Shown one piece after another: positions 53,494 to 64,000 of a stretch of 64,000 bases of DNA. The notes below the pieces were generated by a model. That model did no database searches and was not told where the DNA came from. It saw only the letters and a list, made by a program, of their open reading frames with translations. The position numbers and the translations under genes were made by a program. This DNA is from Paralithodes platypus (taxonomy: Eukaryota > Arthropoda > Malacostraca > Decapoda > Lithodidae), in NCBI GenBank assembly GCA_032716605.1, contig CM064506.1, positions 17,309,779 to 17,373,778 of the forward strand, given 5' to 3'. How positions within the stretch are numbered: position 1 is the stretch's first letter; each line of letters starts with the position of its first letter.

Positions 53494-56400
53494 ATGGCTG
53501 ACTTTGATGGATTTGAAGTCGGTGAGAGCGGGGGCATTATAGGGAAAATTGTACGTAAGCTGAAGGAGATTAAAAGGTCGAAGGAGGATATGCAGGAGTG
53601 GAAGGTGAGTGTTAGTTCACAGATTGAGGCTCTATGTTCAATATGTGGTGCTCAGGCTGCGGACATCGAGCCTGGACAAGATTTGAGTCAGGCTAGCCTA
53701 AAAGAAATTCAAACACATATGGGGCTACTCCGGGACGAAAATGAAGCTTTAAGATTACAACTTGAAGAATACAAAGGGCAAACCAAGGAAATGAAAACAC
53801 ATGAGGAGATTAAGGAGAAACACAATAAATGGGTTAATGACGAAGGAGGAAGAGTGAAAGAAGTGGCAATGAAGGAAATCATGGAGGAACAAAAGAAACA
53901 ATCAGAAAGGGAAAAGAAAGATCTAGAATAAGTGGTAGTAAAAGTTATGAGGAGAAACGAACAGGTCCTGCGTGAAACAATAGATAGAAATAAGTGTATT
54001 ATTGTATTTGGGGATATAGAAGAGCACATTACTGAGAGGAAAGCTAGGGATAAGGAAGAAATTAACAAGGTAAAAACATTAATCAAGCATGTCGATGAAG
54101 AAGGAAACAACTGAAGAGATGATATTGAAGAAGTTAGGAGAATGGGTAAATATAGCAAGGGAAACACAAGGCCAATGAGAGTGCAGTTTAGGTCTAGGGT
54201 AACAGTGGATGCAATAATGAACGTAACATGGAGACTTAACTTGACCAGCAAGTTTAAGAAAATTACAATTAGAAAAGACATGAGTATTGAGGAACGAAAC
54301 ATAAGAAAGGAATTGCAAACCGAGGCAAATGAAAAGAATGGAGAAAGGACGAAAGAAGACGAAAAGAAGTTTTTCTGGAGAGTGTGGGAGGGAAACGTCA
54401 AGAAATGGTATATAAAGCGAAGGGACGAAGTAGGGAGGGAAAGGGAGATGGTGAGGGAGACGGAGGAGAAGGCAGAGAAAGGGGAGGTGGAAATAGAAAG
54501 AGAAACAGTCCAAGTGGAGGCAAAGGGAGGGGAGGTGGAAACGGAGCGAGAAACAGTCCAGGTGGAGACAAGAGAAGAGGAGACAAGCTAGGAAATAAAT
54601 TGGGAGGGGTACGTACAAAAAAGAAAGGAACGGGCAGGGACGAGAAAAATAGGGAAAATACTGGTAACGCTAAGTTCATGTACAGTATACAAATATTGAT
54701 GGGTTAATCTCCAAAAAGATTGAGTTTGACGAATATGTAAAGAGAGGCCCGGGGTAGTATGTTTGACTGAAACTAAGCTTAACCAGGAGGTAGACACGAA
54801 TATAATTAGTTGTGCGGGATACAGTACATGGAGAAGAGACAGGTTAGGAAAGCCAGGAGGAGGAGTGTTGATCATGGTAGATAATAAAATTACTGCTAAA
54901 GAATTAAAACTTGGTGATAGCATTGCTGAAGTGGTAGCAGTTGAAATTGAAGATAATGATAGGTCAAAATTAGACATTGTATCAATGTACAGGTATTTAC
55001 CTCCTAAGACTAAATCTTGGAGCAACGATGAATATAATGAATTAATTTTGAAAACCTTGCGAATGTTAGAAATTATTTGTAAAAGGAAAAATAGGCTTAT
55101 TCTTGCAGGGGACTTTAATTGCGGGGAGGTGGATTGGGAATGTTTGGATGCGGGTTCAAATGAAAATACTTGGGGTAGCAAATTTCTTGAACTAACAATG
55201 GGGTATCTACTAACACAACACGTAACGGAAAATTATAGGTTTGACTCCTGTAAGGAGATAAAGAAAACCTAATATTTAGTAGTGGCCCCGTAATCATTGA
55301 CGAACATGCCTATTACATAAGGCATCCTTTTCAAACACTAATCCGCCGTAGTTTGAATCTACCGCGCAGAGCATTTAAAATCTGAGGAGCCTTCATCATG
55401 AGCGCACGCGACCTCACTCATGGCTTCAGTCATTATGAATTGGGTTCTCACTACGAAAAAACTTCGTAAAAAATAAAAAAGAAAAGAAAATAGAATAACT
55501 ATCCAATAAGCTTTCCATCATATCGTGGATGTACTTGTGTGGATCTTTGACCAGACGCTGATTCAGGCGTCATTCTTCCTTCACTGACATATCAAGTAAA
55601 CCAAAATCCTAATACATCAACGAATGGGAAGGGGATGGTCGGGAGGGCCCCAGTCGTCAATGATTACGGGGCCACTACTAAATATTAGGTTTTCTTTATC
55701 TCCTTACAGGAGTCAAACCTATAATTTATTAAGTGGCCCCTCCATCATTGACGAACATGCCTGATTTCTAAGACTGGAGGGGGACATTCGTAATCATATC
55801 ATAACTCTAGAAAAGCAGATAATCAAACAACCACATAGTATTCTTACTTTTGTAAAAAAGAGATATTCGGGTGCATAAACTTTATACAGCCTAAATCTTC
55901 AAAAAGGGGTACAAGCAGGAGCGTGCTTCAAAGAAGCCTGCTTGAAAAAGGGTTAACTCTGAGACTCTGTGCACAGATCTGCTAGTGAAGAAGGCACCCC
56001 ACTTAAAGTAAGTGGTGAAAACTAAAAACTTATAAGTTTACATGTGCACATATAAACCCCATTAACCAGTGGATATATTCCTAAAAATACAACCAAACAT
56101 AAATGAATTCTTGTACATTCGTAGAAGTACTGAACTCGTGTACTTATGCAGAAGTAATTACTTCAAAAGTAAAAGTCGTAGTTGCAACTACCGAGATTTC
56201 TCAAAAATCTATTGCTTCACAGCCAAAGCTACTTACAACAAGAATTGTTGTAACACTACTATTGGCTTTTAGCACAATTTCCTGCAATGAATACTACAGA
56301 GAAATTTTATAATACAATGCCTACAACCAGTATCACAGCTCGTATGTTCCGAACACATACTCCGGAGGGGTCTAGGGTGTCCTATGTCACACTGACTGCA

Positions 56401-58022
56401 CCCCCCCCCCCCCCCCTTTTTCTTGAAATTAAACAAAACGTGACTAAAAGGGCCACCTAGACCCTCTGCCGTAAAGCTATACATGGCAAGGAAGGTTTGT
56501 CCAGAGCTACTGAAAGGTATCGAGGCAAAAAACTCCTGATTAGAGGCCCACAACTGTGTGGACGTAATAACTTCCACCGAAAGAGGTGATGAACCATCAA
56601 GACTTGATTTAATATTCACCAAAGACCCCCAAGAAATAAAGAACCTAACATATTTGAGTCCCATGGGAAAAAGCGATCATACTGTGATTGAATTTGGAAT
56701 TGACAGTGGAATTTCTGGAAGGCAGAGAGGAGGAACATAGGGAATATAGACTAAATTATAGTAAGGCGGATTATGAATCATTACGAGGATACATTGCAAA
56801 TATAGATTGGTCATTTATTGAGCAAGAACAGAATATTCAGGTAAAATACACCATGTTACTAGATATTTACAGGGAGGGGGTAGATAAATATGTACCAACA
56901 TTTAAGCATAGAAAGCTGGCCAAGGAGAAAGAGTGGTTTAACATGCGATGTCACATTGCCCAGAACAAAAAGGACTCTGCATGGAATAAAGTGAGAAGGA
57001 GACACACTGAGGAAAAATGGAATGAGTATAAGAATGCTAGAAACAACTATGTCAAGACTATAAGAGAGGAGAAAAAGAACTTTGAAAAAGATATAGTAAA
57101 CAAATGTAATAAAGAACCCAAACTGTTCTATAGTTATATCAATGGCAAAACAAAAATAAAGGACAAAATAACAAAGCTTAGGGTAGAGGGTCAGTTATAT
57201 GAAGACACAGTGGGTATGTGTGAAATTATGAATGATACATTAACATCCGTGTTTGTGGAGGAGGATGACTATGTAGAACCTGTGGTGGAATTGAACGAGA
57301 TACAGGGACTAGAGTCGATAGAAGTCAACCAGGATGAACTAAAATCATTGTTGGAAGAATTGGACATGAGAAAATCTATGGGCCCAGATAACATTGCTGG
57401 ATGGGTATTAAGAGAATGTTCTGAACAACTAGTGAGACCTATTTTTAATATTGTTCAACACTCATTAAACAAGGGGGAACTTCCCTTAGAATGGAAACAA
57501 GCAAATATAACTCCAATATATAAAAGTGGAAATAAAGAAGACCTGCTAAATTATCGACCGGTATCCTTAACGAGTGTTATATGAAAGCTTTGTGAAAAGA
57601 TTATTAGAAAAAGATGGGTGGGTATGTTGGAGGAGAGGGAAATAATTTCAAGCAAGCAGTTCGGGTTCAGAAAAGGTCATTCGTGTACCATAAATTTGTT
57701 GAGTTACTATGATAGGGTAATTGACATTGTACAAGGGAGGGAGGGGTGGGTAGATTGTATTTACTTAGATTTCAAGAAGGCATTTGATAAGGTGCCTCAT
57801 AAGAGATTGTTGTGTAAGCTCAGGACTGTGGGGCGGGTTGAGGGAGTATTATTAAAGTGGATGGAAAACTATTTAATTGGGAGGGAAATGCAAACAGTAA
57901 TAAAAGGAAAGTTCTCCTCGTGGAAAAGGGTAAAAAGCGGAGTGCCTCAAGGATCGGTGTTGGCCCCAATCATGTTTTTGGTTTTCATGAACGACCTTCA
58001 AATGGGAATAGGCTCATATATT
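53494..58022 (+). pseudogene. LINE-E: diverged relative of LINE-X, split by DIRS fragment
   Basis: Same domain order as LINE-X with much protein divergence. 53,494-53,931 encodes the N terminus and coiled coil (stop TAA 53,929); the same phase continues with NKCIIVFGDIEEHITERK (stop TGA 54,112) and MRVQFRSRVTVDAI ... FFWRVWEGNVKKWYIK (to TAG at 54,591). Endonuclease 54,763-55,234 (MTETKLNQEVDTN, AGDFNCGEVDWE) breaks at ENY, where a DIRS fragment is inserted. It resumes near 56,580 (GDEPSRLDLIFTKDP, GKSDHTV) and, after a frameshift, 56,750-57,584 runs to NYRPVSLTSVI, a stop replacing Cys. RT then continues (FKKAFDKVPHKR, SGVPQGSVLAP) and is lost at GSYI (58,022), before the catalytic motif. 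Clearly dead and older than LINE-X. Confidence 0.88.
55235..56578 (-). mobile_element. Truncated second DIRS copy inside LINE-E
   Basis: Begins at the exact ATAGGTTTGACTCC terminus, carries the 3'-side ITR, the internal complementary region (about 55,639-55,748), the 3' UTR without MITE-A (empty TTAA at 56,003-56,006), a poly-C run (56,401-56,417) and the last 40-odd codons of the recombinase (FFASIPFSSSGQTFLAMY). It then ends within the recombinase against LINE-E coding sequence. The rest of the element is missing. Confidence 0.87.
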
Positions 58023-58776
58023 AGTCCAGGAGCCAAGGGGTGTTTGCATGCATGAAAGGGCCAGAAAATCACCCGCTTGATTTAGTTAGAGGGTCCACTG
58101 GGACACCTTTTTAGCGAGGGTAGACATGCCGAAACCCGGCAGTTATCGTGTTATTCGGGATTTTCGCTGAATTTAATGAAATCAAAATACAGGGTAACTC
58201 CTTTTTTTACGTGTGACGGTTACATAAATTGCAATAACTCGGCAATGAAATGGTCTACAGAGCTCTTTCACCACTCAAAATAAAGCTTAAAGAATTATCT
58301 ATTCAATGGATACAAACACAATAAGATTGGTCAATACCCAAGGTCACAAGAGGTCAAAGTATGACCTTTTCTGATGAGGAACTAAAATTTATGACTTTTC
58401 AAATTTAAATATTTGTGAAAAATAGGTAAATGGATTGAACGTTTAATGCTTTTATATTCTGGTTAGGTACACCATAGGCAAGTTTTTGAAATTAGTTGGA
58501 AAAGTTGATTACGTATTTTAACCCCTTGGCGTCCAGTACAATAATATGAAGTTTGCGAATGATATACCAATAATAGCTATGTATTGGTTATATAATTATG
58601 GTACTACTGAGTCAGCTAAAGTTCTATCAAAACACTCTGTATCACAGTATCACACATTGCATATATATCTTCAAAGCAGATTTCAATTATTTTTTGTCAC
58701 ATTAATGAATGACCTACTTTTGGGGAGAGGGGTGAGCCGGGGATACAGTTGGAAATGTATTCTGTGATGTGTCACA
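58023..58776. other. No gene; segment bounded by short inverted repeats
   Basis: AGTCCAGGAGCCAAGGGGT at 58,024 and ACCCCTTGGCGTCCAGT at about 58,520-58,536 are imperfect inverted repeats enclosing about 510 bp without coding potential, possibly a MITE that ended the LINE-E reading frame. No clear duplication of flanking bases. 58,541-58,776 holds nothing recognised. Confidence 0.4.
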
Positions 58777-61502
58777 TTAATGGCCTAGGTTTTGACATCC
58801 TTTCACCTGACATTTGCAGTAAGGGCAGCATTTCATATCTAGTTGTCTGCAGACACAGCGTTTAGTAGAGCAGGAGGTACATTTACAGGGCATTGCAAAG
58901 TCATCCGGTAGCAAGACTTGAAGATGGTCCGGTTGAAGAATGCCATCTTCTTCAATGAAACCAAAGTCTCTGGGATCCAGTTGAGGATTGCTTAGGCAGT
59001 GTAGCTGTAGATATGTCCCAAAGAATGCCCTGAGGACATGACCTTTGACTGATCGGCTGGTGGGAGGCAGTTCCAAAATGGTCTTTTTGCTGTGGTGGTA
59101 GAGGTAGTACCGTAATTCATCCATTGTTCTGCATGAGGTTCCTGATTTGTACACATTCACAAGGAACTCTTCCACCAAGATGAAGTTAATACAGTTCAAT
59201 TCCTTTCCAAAATCAATCAGATAATGCACCGGATCTGCCTTCAGTGCAGCAGCCTTTGTACCAAATTTACTTCTGGAATCACAACCAGTGAGATGGTGCA
59301 GGGCAACTAAGATTTTGCAAGTATCTGATCCCAACTTATCGCCTAGAACATGAAGGGGTATGTATCTTGTGGTATTACCAACACCAGCACGAATCCACAT
59401 CTCTCGTAGGCCATGTGCCTTCAGAAGCGACCAGTAGTGTAGGGCCAAGATTACTACATCAGTATCATTTGATATAATAACCACTCTCTTAGTCCCATTC
59501 TCAACTGCATGACGAGCATGTGGGATAATTCTGACGTCGGCCTCTTCAATCGTTGTGTCTAGATCAGGTAATGGTGTCTCTTTTCCATTCAAAATAGCCA
59601 GGCATGGTTCAATTTCAGGAGGAAGTCCAATCGAGCTAACAACTGTATCTGTCATCGGTTTTGGCTTGGTTAAGATGCGTTGTCGAATGAGTTTCTGTAG
59701 CTTGGATTTGTTTGCAGATGAGGCCCAGAATGCATCCATTGTGACTGGCAATTGCGTTCCTGTACCTATCCCATATAAATCAATTGGGCTGCAACCACAC
59801 CTTCTAGTTCTTTCGCTGTCCTTCACTGAACCCTCAATGTATGTGTCAAAGACGAAGTCGACACGTTTAGAGTTGCTGCCAAGTCCATATGACACCTCCA
59901 AGAACTTATCGCAGAGTTCACCAAAGGTGTTCATCTGGGATACCCGCATACGACGAAGGCCTGCCATTACATCAATGATAGTCACTGTATTTGCTGGCTT
60001 CCATTTAGATGGTGGTATATAGTCTGCTTTTTCAAGGTGTTTTTTCTAACTCAGTGCACAGTTCACTTTTGTTTGGTTTGGTCATTAGTCCATTCTTGTC
60101 AAAGAGGTAACTGCTGTCAATCAGGTCAAACCCCAGCAAATGTTTCATGTCATATCCTCGGACACGAGCAATGTCATAGATCTTCTGGGTTTCTGCCATT
60201 TGCTTCTTGGTCTCTTAGCTTGTAGACTTATAGGTACTTTGGTCTCCCTTCATGGATTTGAATGTCTTAAGGTTCGTCCTGTGAATGGTATCAAAGATGG
60301 ATCTGTGTTTCATTACGATTCTTTCATTTCGGAATGTTTCATACTTCTTCCTAGATCTTTCATCAAATTCGAGCAGATTGTCACGGATTTCCTTTGTCAT
60401 GATTTCCTGTGTGAGGATGTTGTGAAGCTTGTCTTTGTCTCCTTCACTGGGTAACGTCATGGGGTTGTCATGTTCTTTTACATACTCAATCATATCCTGA
60501 ATCAATGTCTCAGATGACCTTGTTGCTGATAAGTTGAACTCGTGGTTTACTAAAAGTTCTGTGCTAGGTGTGACGACTCCACTGACCTGACGTTGGAAAT
60601 TGACAAGAGCTAACATTTCATGGTAAATGATCTCCCACTGAGCAACGAATTGCTTCTTTTTGGTGCTACCGATGATACCCCCAGCACTCTTCTGGGATCG
60701 ATTTATCGTCTGCTCGAGACGCATGTCTGCCCCTACAGCACTGAATGGTCCATCTGTCCGCTTCACCACGAACTTGCCTGCCAGGAATCTCTTGTACACA
60801 TCTTCTGGTAGCTTTCTCATATCTTCTAGGTATAATGAAGCCCATCTAAAATAGTTGACCCTATCACATCCAGCAAATAGCGGCAGCACAGATTGAACAC
60901 TTTGGAGATGGAGTTTCCAGTCTCCCTCACGGTCTGCCCTAACCAAGTCCTTTAGAACAGCCACCATTCTGACGAAGTGGTCCCAGAATGTAAAAGTCTC
61001 TGACGCTGCACTTCTCTAACATCTAAATTTATTGAAGTCTTCAACCATGACTTCTGAGTTTGACATAAATGCCTCCAAATGAACCTTGCTTTCCTCCCTC
61101 TTCTTTTCTGCTACAGAGTTTTTCAACAGGCTCAGATGCTCAAGCTCATCCTTGTACCTCTCAATTCCTTCCACTTTGAAGAACTCCGCCCACTGCAGCC
61201 TTTCTATACACTCAGAGAGCATGAACAAACCCTTCAACGACTTCGTATAATGTGATCCATCAAGAACTGATCTTACCACATTTTGGTCAAATGCTTTAGA
61301 CTCTACCAATATTAGTTTCTGCTCCACTGCCATTAATGAGCTTTCCTATCGCACCCATGACTACCTTAATCATATGAAAAGAGCCCAGACATAACACCAA
61401 GTTATTAAATTCAAATGGTTTGCTCAAGAACCACTTGAGGATGGTGACTGTGATGCCCTTAATATTTTCTTTGGTAAGCCAGACATTCTTCACTGAAAAC
61501 AA
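58777..61502 (-). pseudogene. XPG/FEN1-like nuclease with Cys-rich tail; possible Academ-type transposon gene
   Basis: Right to left: an exon appears to begin at about 61,494 after a pyrimidine-rich TTTTGTTTTCAG acceptor (KNVWLTKENIKGITV, LGSFHMIKVVMGAIGKLING). A frameshift near 61,310 leads to 61,333-61,016, then a stop, 60,967-60,215 (RWASLYLEDMRKLP, LALVNFQRQVSGV), a TAA at 60,215, a short stretch (GYDMKHLLGFDLIDSS), a 1-nt shift near 60,044, and finally 59,985-58,777 (402 residues). The last part has FEN1/XPG-like acidic blocks in order: TIIDVMAGLRRM (D5), VDFVFDTYIEGSVK (D47), TTIEEADVRII (E147, E148, D150), ISNDTDVVILAL (D174, D176), HHLTGCDSRSKFGTK (D236). It ends with a CKCTSC..CVC..CC.YCKC cluster (367-397). 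Academ transposons are known to pair an XPG-like nuclease with a Cys-rich module; assignment here is inference. Four lesions argue against function. Confidence 0.6.
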
Positions 61503-61553
61503 AAAAACAAAAATTACGGTAGTTTTCCCAAAATTTTAAATGAACAATATATG

Positions 61554-63465
61554 TTGTTGTTGTTGTTGATGATGCTTTTATTTTATACTAGCCCACTGGG
61601 CCTAGGCCCTCTCAAGGCTGGTGGAGGAGGTGGTACAGAGTTTAAAGTCACGTATATGTCAGCAGTTATATGTCATTGTATAAATTTATCGCTCTCAGGA
61701 AGTGACGAATAGGGGTGAAATTGAAAGAGTCTGAGTCAGAGAGGATGCCATGTAAGGAGGTGTTCAGCAAGAATCTCCGTCTTTCAGATGCATAGACGGG
61801 ACAAATACAAAGAAAGTGAAAAACAGTCAATGATGTATGGCAATGTTGGCATTCAGGTGGTGGACCACGAGGGGTGGACATCAGGTAACCATGTGTGAGG
61901 CGCGTGTGGCCTAAACGTAATCTAGTTAATAGGGTTTGGTCTGCACGTGAACCATTAATTGAAGAGGGCCACAAGTGTATGTCATCCTTAATGGAGCGAA
62001 GGTGGCCAGTTAATGGTTGCGCTCTCCACTCAACTCGCCAAGCATCATAAACACGGCGACGGAGGACAGGGAGCATATCCTCCGAACGCAGCAAAGTAGT
62101 AGAGGGTGTACCATGACACGCTTGCTTAGCGAGGAAGTCTGCACGCTCATTCCCGGGAATTCCTACATGCGCGGGGATCCAGCACAGTGTGATGGAACGA
62201 TTAGTGCACTGTAATTTGTGTATTGTGTGGATGATAGTCTTGACCAATGGATCCTTGGGGGCAAATACACATAAGGCTTGCAGTGCACTCTTTGAGTCAC
62301 TACAGATAACGACCCGTGGAGAGTTCCTCGACAATGAAGAGATGGTGCTTAAAGCACCTTGAATAGCCCATAATTCAGCAGTGAAAACCGTGGAGTGATG
62401 GTGTAAGGTACTTTGAGACAAGCCATGGTCTGAGACTGCAGCGCAACCCACGGCATCCGCAGTTTTCGAGCCATCGGTGTAAATGAAAACAGCCGGGATG
62501 TGATCATCAAGATGTTGTAAAGCGAGATGTCGACGTTGAGATGGGGCTTGGGCATCAAGTTGATCTGCTAAGTGAAAGCAAACTGTAGGGTGTTTTAGGG
62601 TCCACGGAGTGATGTGACTAGGAGGGCGAGTTATGGGAGGAACGGTGATACTGTAAGTGGAGAGCAATTGGCGAGACAATAGTGGGAATGGCACTGGAAT
62701 GGTTGAACGATAGTTATCTGTGGAATGGAATAGTTCTAGTAGAGTTGGGTCATGACGGAGGCGAACAGCCGTACGCATGAGGACTAATCGACGGTGATAG
62801 GCTAGAGGTAAGGTCCCAGCCTCACATAGGATATTGGAGACACGAGAGGAACGGAATGCCCCCGAGCTAATGCGGATGCCCAAATGGTGTACGCTGTCGA
62901 GGGTTCCTAATGTGGAAGCAGAGACCGTGCCATAGACAGGGCTACCATAATCTAGGGCTGAGAGGATGGTAGCTCTGTAGAACAGTAAAAGCGTAGCGCG
63001 ATCTGCGCCCCAATGGACTCGTGCGACTGTTTTCAGAACATTCATTCTCTGGAGGCAACGTGCCTTTAAGCAGGCAATGTGACTCTTCCAATTGAGGTGA
63101 GTATCAAAGATTAAACCAAGGAACCTGGTATGTGGAAGGATCTGAATATTAGAATGTCCCATGGTGAGAGTAATGGACTGGTTACGTAAATGTCGAACAT
63201 TTCTATAGAATACAACGGCATTAGTCTTTTCAGCAGAAAATTGAAAACCAGCAGTGGATGCCCAAGAGTGGATGGATTTTAGAGCAATGTTGAGACGCCG
63301 TTGTATGTGAGTCAGACTGGGAGAAGTATAATATATTGCGAAGTCGTACACATACAAGCTATACGATATTTCAGGTGGGAGGCTGCGTATGACACTATTG
63401 ATCGCCATAATAAAGAGTAAGCTGCTAAGGGCACACCCTTGGGGTATTCCATTAATTTGTGACAT
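61554..63465 (-). mobile_element. 5'-truncated RNase H-bearing LINE (I-like) with 15-bp TSD
   Basis: The element is bounded by AATGAACAATATATG at 61,539-61,553 and 63,466-63,480, a 15-bp target-site duplication. The 3' end is a short (AAC)n tail on the minus strand (TTG repeats at 61,554-61,568). Only the region from the middle of the RT palm to the C terminus is present. It inserted beside the exon of the XPG-like gene, probably in its intron. Confidence 0.92.
61666..63465 (-). pseudogene. I-like LINE RT (partial)-RNase H protein, RT active site mutated
   Basis: An uninterrupted frame reaches 63,492, but its first nine codons are flanking DNA; LINE sequence starts about INGIPQGCALSSLLF. The catalytic RT motif reads SLYVYDFAIYY where YVDD is expected, so the first Asp is Tyr. 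Then come RT thumb motifs (FSAEKTNAVVF, FLGLIFDTHLNWKSHI), a full RNase H domain (FIYTDGSKTA D340, FTAELWAIQGAL E373, VICSDSKSALQAL D399, PAHVGIPGNERADFLAKQA H442 and D452) and a C-terminal Cys/His cluster (CQHCHTSLTVFHFLCICP). RNase H in a LINE points to the I group. The open 608-codon frame suggests a recent insertion. Confidence 0.88.
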
Positions 63466-63480
63466 AATGAACAATATATG

Positions 63481-63595
63481 AACAGAGAACATAAAATATA
63501 CTGGATTAACTAATTTTTTTGCATTCCTATTGCAATCCTAAAGAATACAAATTACGGCATATATCTGTTATGCTTCAGTACGTTGATACGGTATA
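63481..63595. other. Short non-coding spacer
   Basis: AT-rich DNA between the LINE duplication and the MITE; probably the remainder of the host intron or upstream region. Nothing recognised. Confidence 0.4.
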
Positions 63596-63972
63596 CAGTA
63601 GGGTCTCACATAAAACGAGTTTATGGTCGATAAACGAGGGCGTTTTATGCGAATTCGCTTTATGTGAACACAGCATTTTGGTGGCGCAATATCGTCAATG
63701 TTCACTGTAAGCGAAAATTTTCGTACAAAGCGAACGATATTTCGTACGTTTTGTACGATATTTCGGCGTTTTATATGAAAGCGTACGATATTTTGTACGT
63801 TTTGTACGATATTTCGGCGCTCTATATGAAAACTCCTTGTATTTGCCCCACTTTGGCGGCGGACTCGTTTTATGTGATCACATCTGATCGAAAATTAAAT
63901 ATTAATATTTTAGGTCGGTCGTTTTAATCGAGACTCGTTTTATGCGAACACGTTTTATGCGGGACCCTACTG
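63596..63972. mobile_element. pogo/Tigger-type MITE
   Basis: 377 bp flanked by TA at 63,594-63,595 and 63,973-63,974. Termini CAGTAGGGTCTCACATAAAA and the complement of CGTTTTATGCGGGACCCTACTG form an imperfect 24-bp inverted repeat (about 20 matches). The interior has a direct repeat of about 52 bp (TTTTGTACGATATTTCGGCG twice, ending near 63,766 and 63,819) and dispersed CGTTTTATG-GAACAC words, giving strong self-pairing. Non-coding. Confidence 0.87.
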
Positions 63973-64000
63973 TATATACCTTTTATTGATTGCTACACAG

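Noticed and set aside
58546..58767. MKFANDIPIIA... read as the continuation of the LINE-E catalytic motif
   Set aside because: Only a few residues resemble it and the downstream sequence does not follow LINE RT; probably chance.
1..64000. tRNA, rRNA or conserved host genes
   Set aside because: I saw no cloverleaf, rRNA segment or recognisable host protein; I cannot exclude short or diverged ones without tools.

Overview
The window looks like intergenic, repeat-saturated nuclear DNA of an invertebrate, most probably a decapod crustacean. I infer this from the repeat mixture: DIRS1-like tyrosine-recombinase retrotransposons (reported as widespread in Decapoda), CR1-like LINEs, piggyBac-like TTAA elements, Tigger/pogo and P-element relics. 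No bacterial or viral gene organisation is present and no conserved host gene was recognised. Nearly every recognisable protein belongs to a mobile element, and most are broken.

Layout. 1-1.6 kb: decayed DIRS-like gag (minus). 1.7-7.0 kb: a long CR1-like LINE (minus; 'LINE-A') with an esterase ORF1, an endonuclease-RT ORF2 and a 5' region made of tandem repeats; it carries TTAA elements MITE-A (in ORF2) and MITE-E (in the 5' UTR). 7.9-9.8 kb: a second gag-like, GC-rich stretch and a cluster of four perfect palindromes. 9.8-12.1 kb: no gene seen. 12.6-28 kb: probably one old DIRS element (minus), shredded by MITE-A, a MITE-B array, a 5'-truncated LINE, and a LINE 3' end that itself carries a Tigger transposon. 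28.2-33.9 kb: LINE-X copy 1 (minus) with two MITE-B insertions. 34.5-37.4 kb: LINE-X copy 2 (plus, head to head with copy 1). 37.6-39.0 kb: P-element/THAP9-like transposase relic split by MITE-B. 39.2-53.2 kb: a DIRS element with inverted terminal repeats and an internal complementary region, interrupted by MITE-A, MITE-D and LINE-X copy 3. 53.2-58.0 kb: a diverged relative, LINE-E, split by a truncated second copy of the same DIRS. 58.8-61.5 kb: a broken gene for an XPG/FEN1-like nuclease with a Cys-rich tail, possibly an Academ-type transposon gene (inference). 61.5-63.5 kb: 5'-truncated RNase H-bearing LINE with a 15-bp target duplication. 63.6-64.0 kb: pogo/Tigger-type MITE.

The most informative signals are (1) the DIRS internal complementary region, which reads as the complement of the joined element ends; (2) four sequence-unrelated TTAA-flanked MITE families (A, B, D, E) that share one terminal design, a pair of direct subterminal repeats 34-45 bp apart; (3) natural empty sites that prove several insertions at base resolution; and (4) the XPG-like nuclease gene. 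Nesting gives a relative chronology: CR1, LINE-E and the old DIRS first, the 39-53 kb DIRS later, then LINE-X and the TTAA elements. All calls come from reading the sequence; no database search was run.
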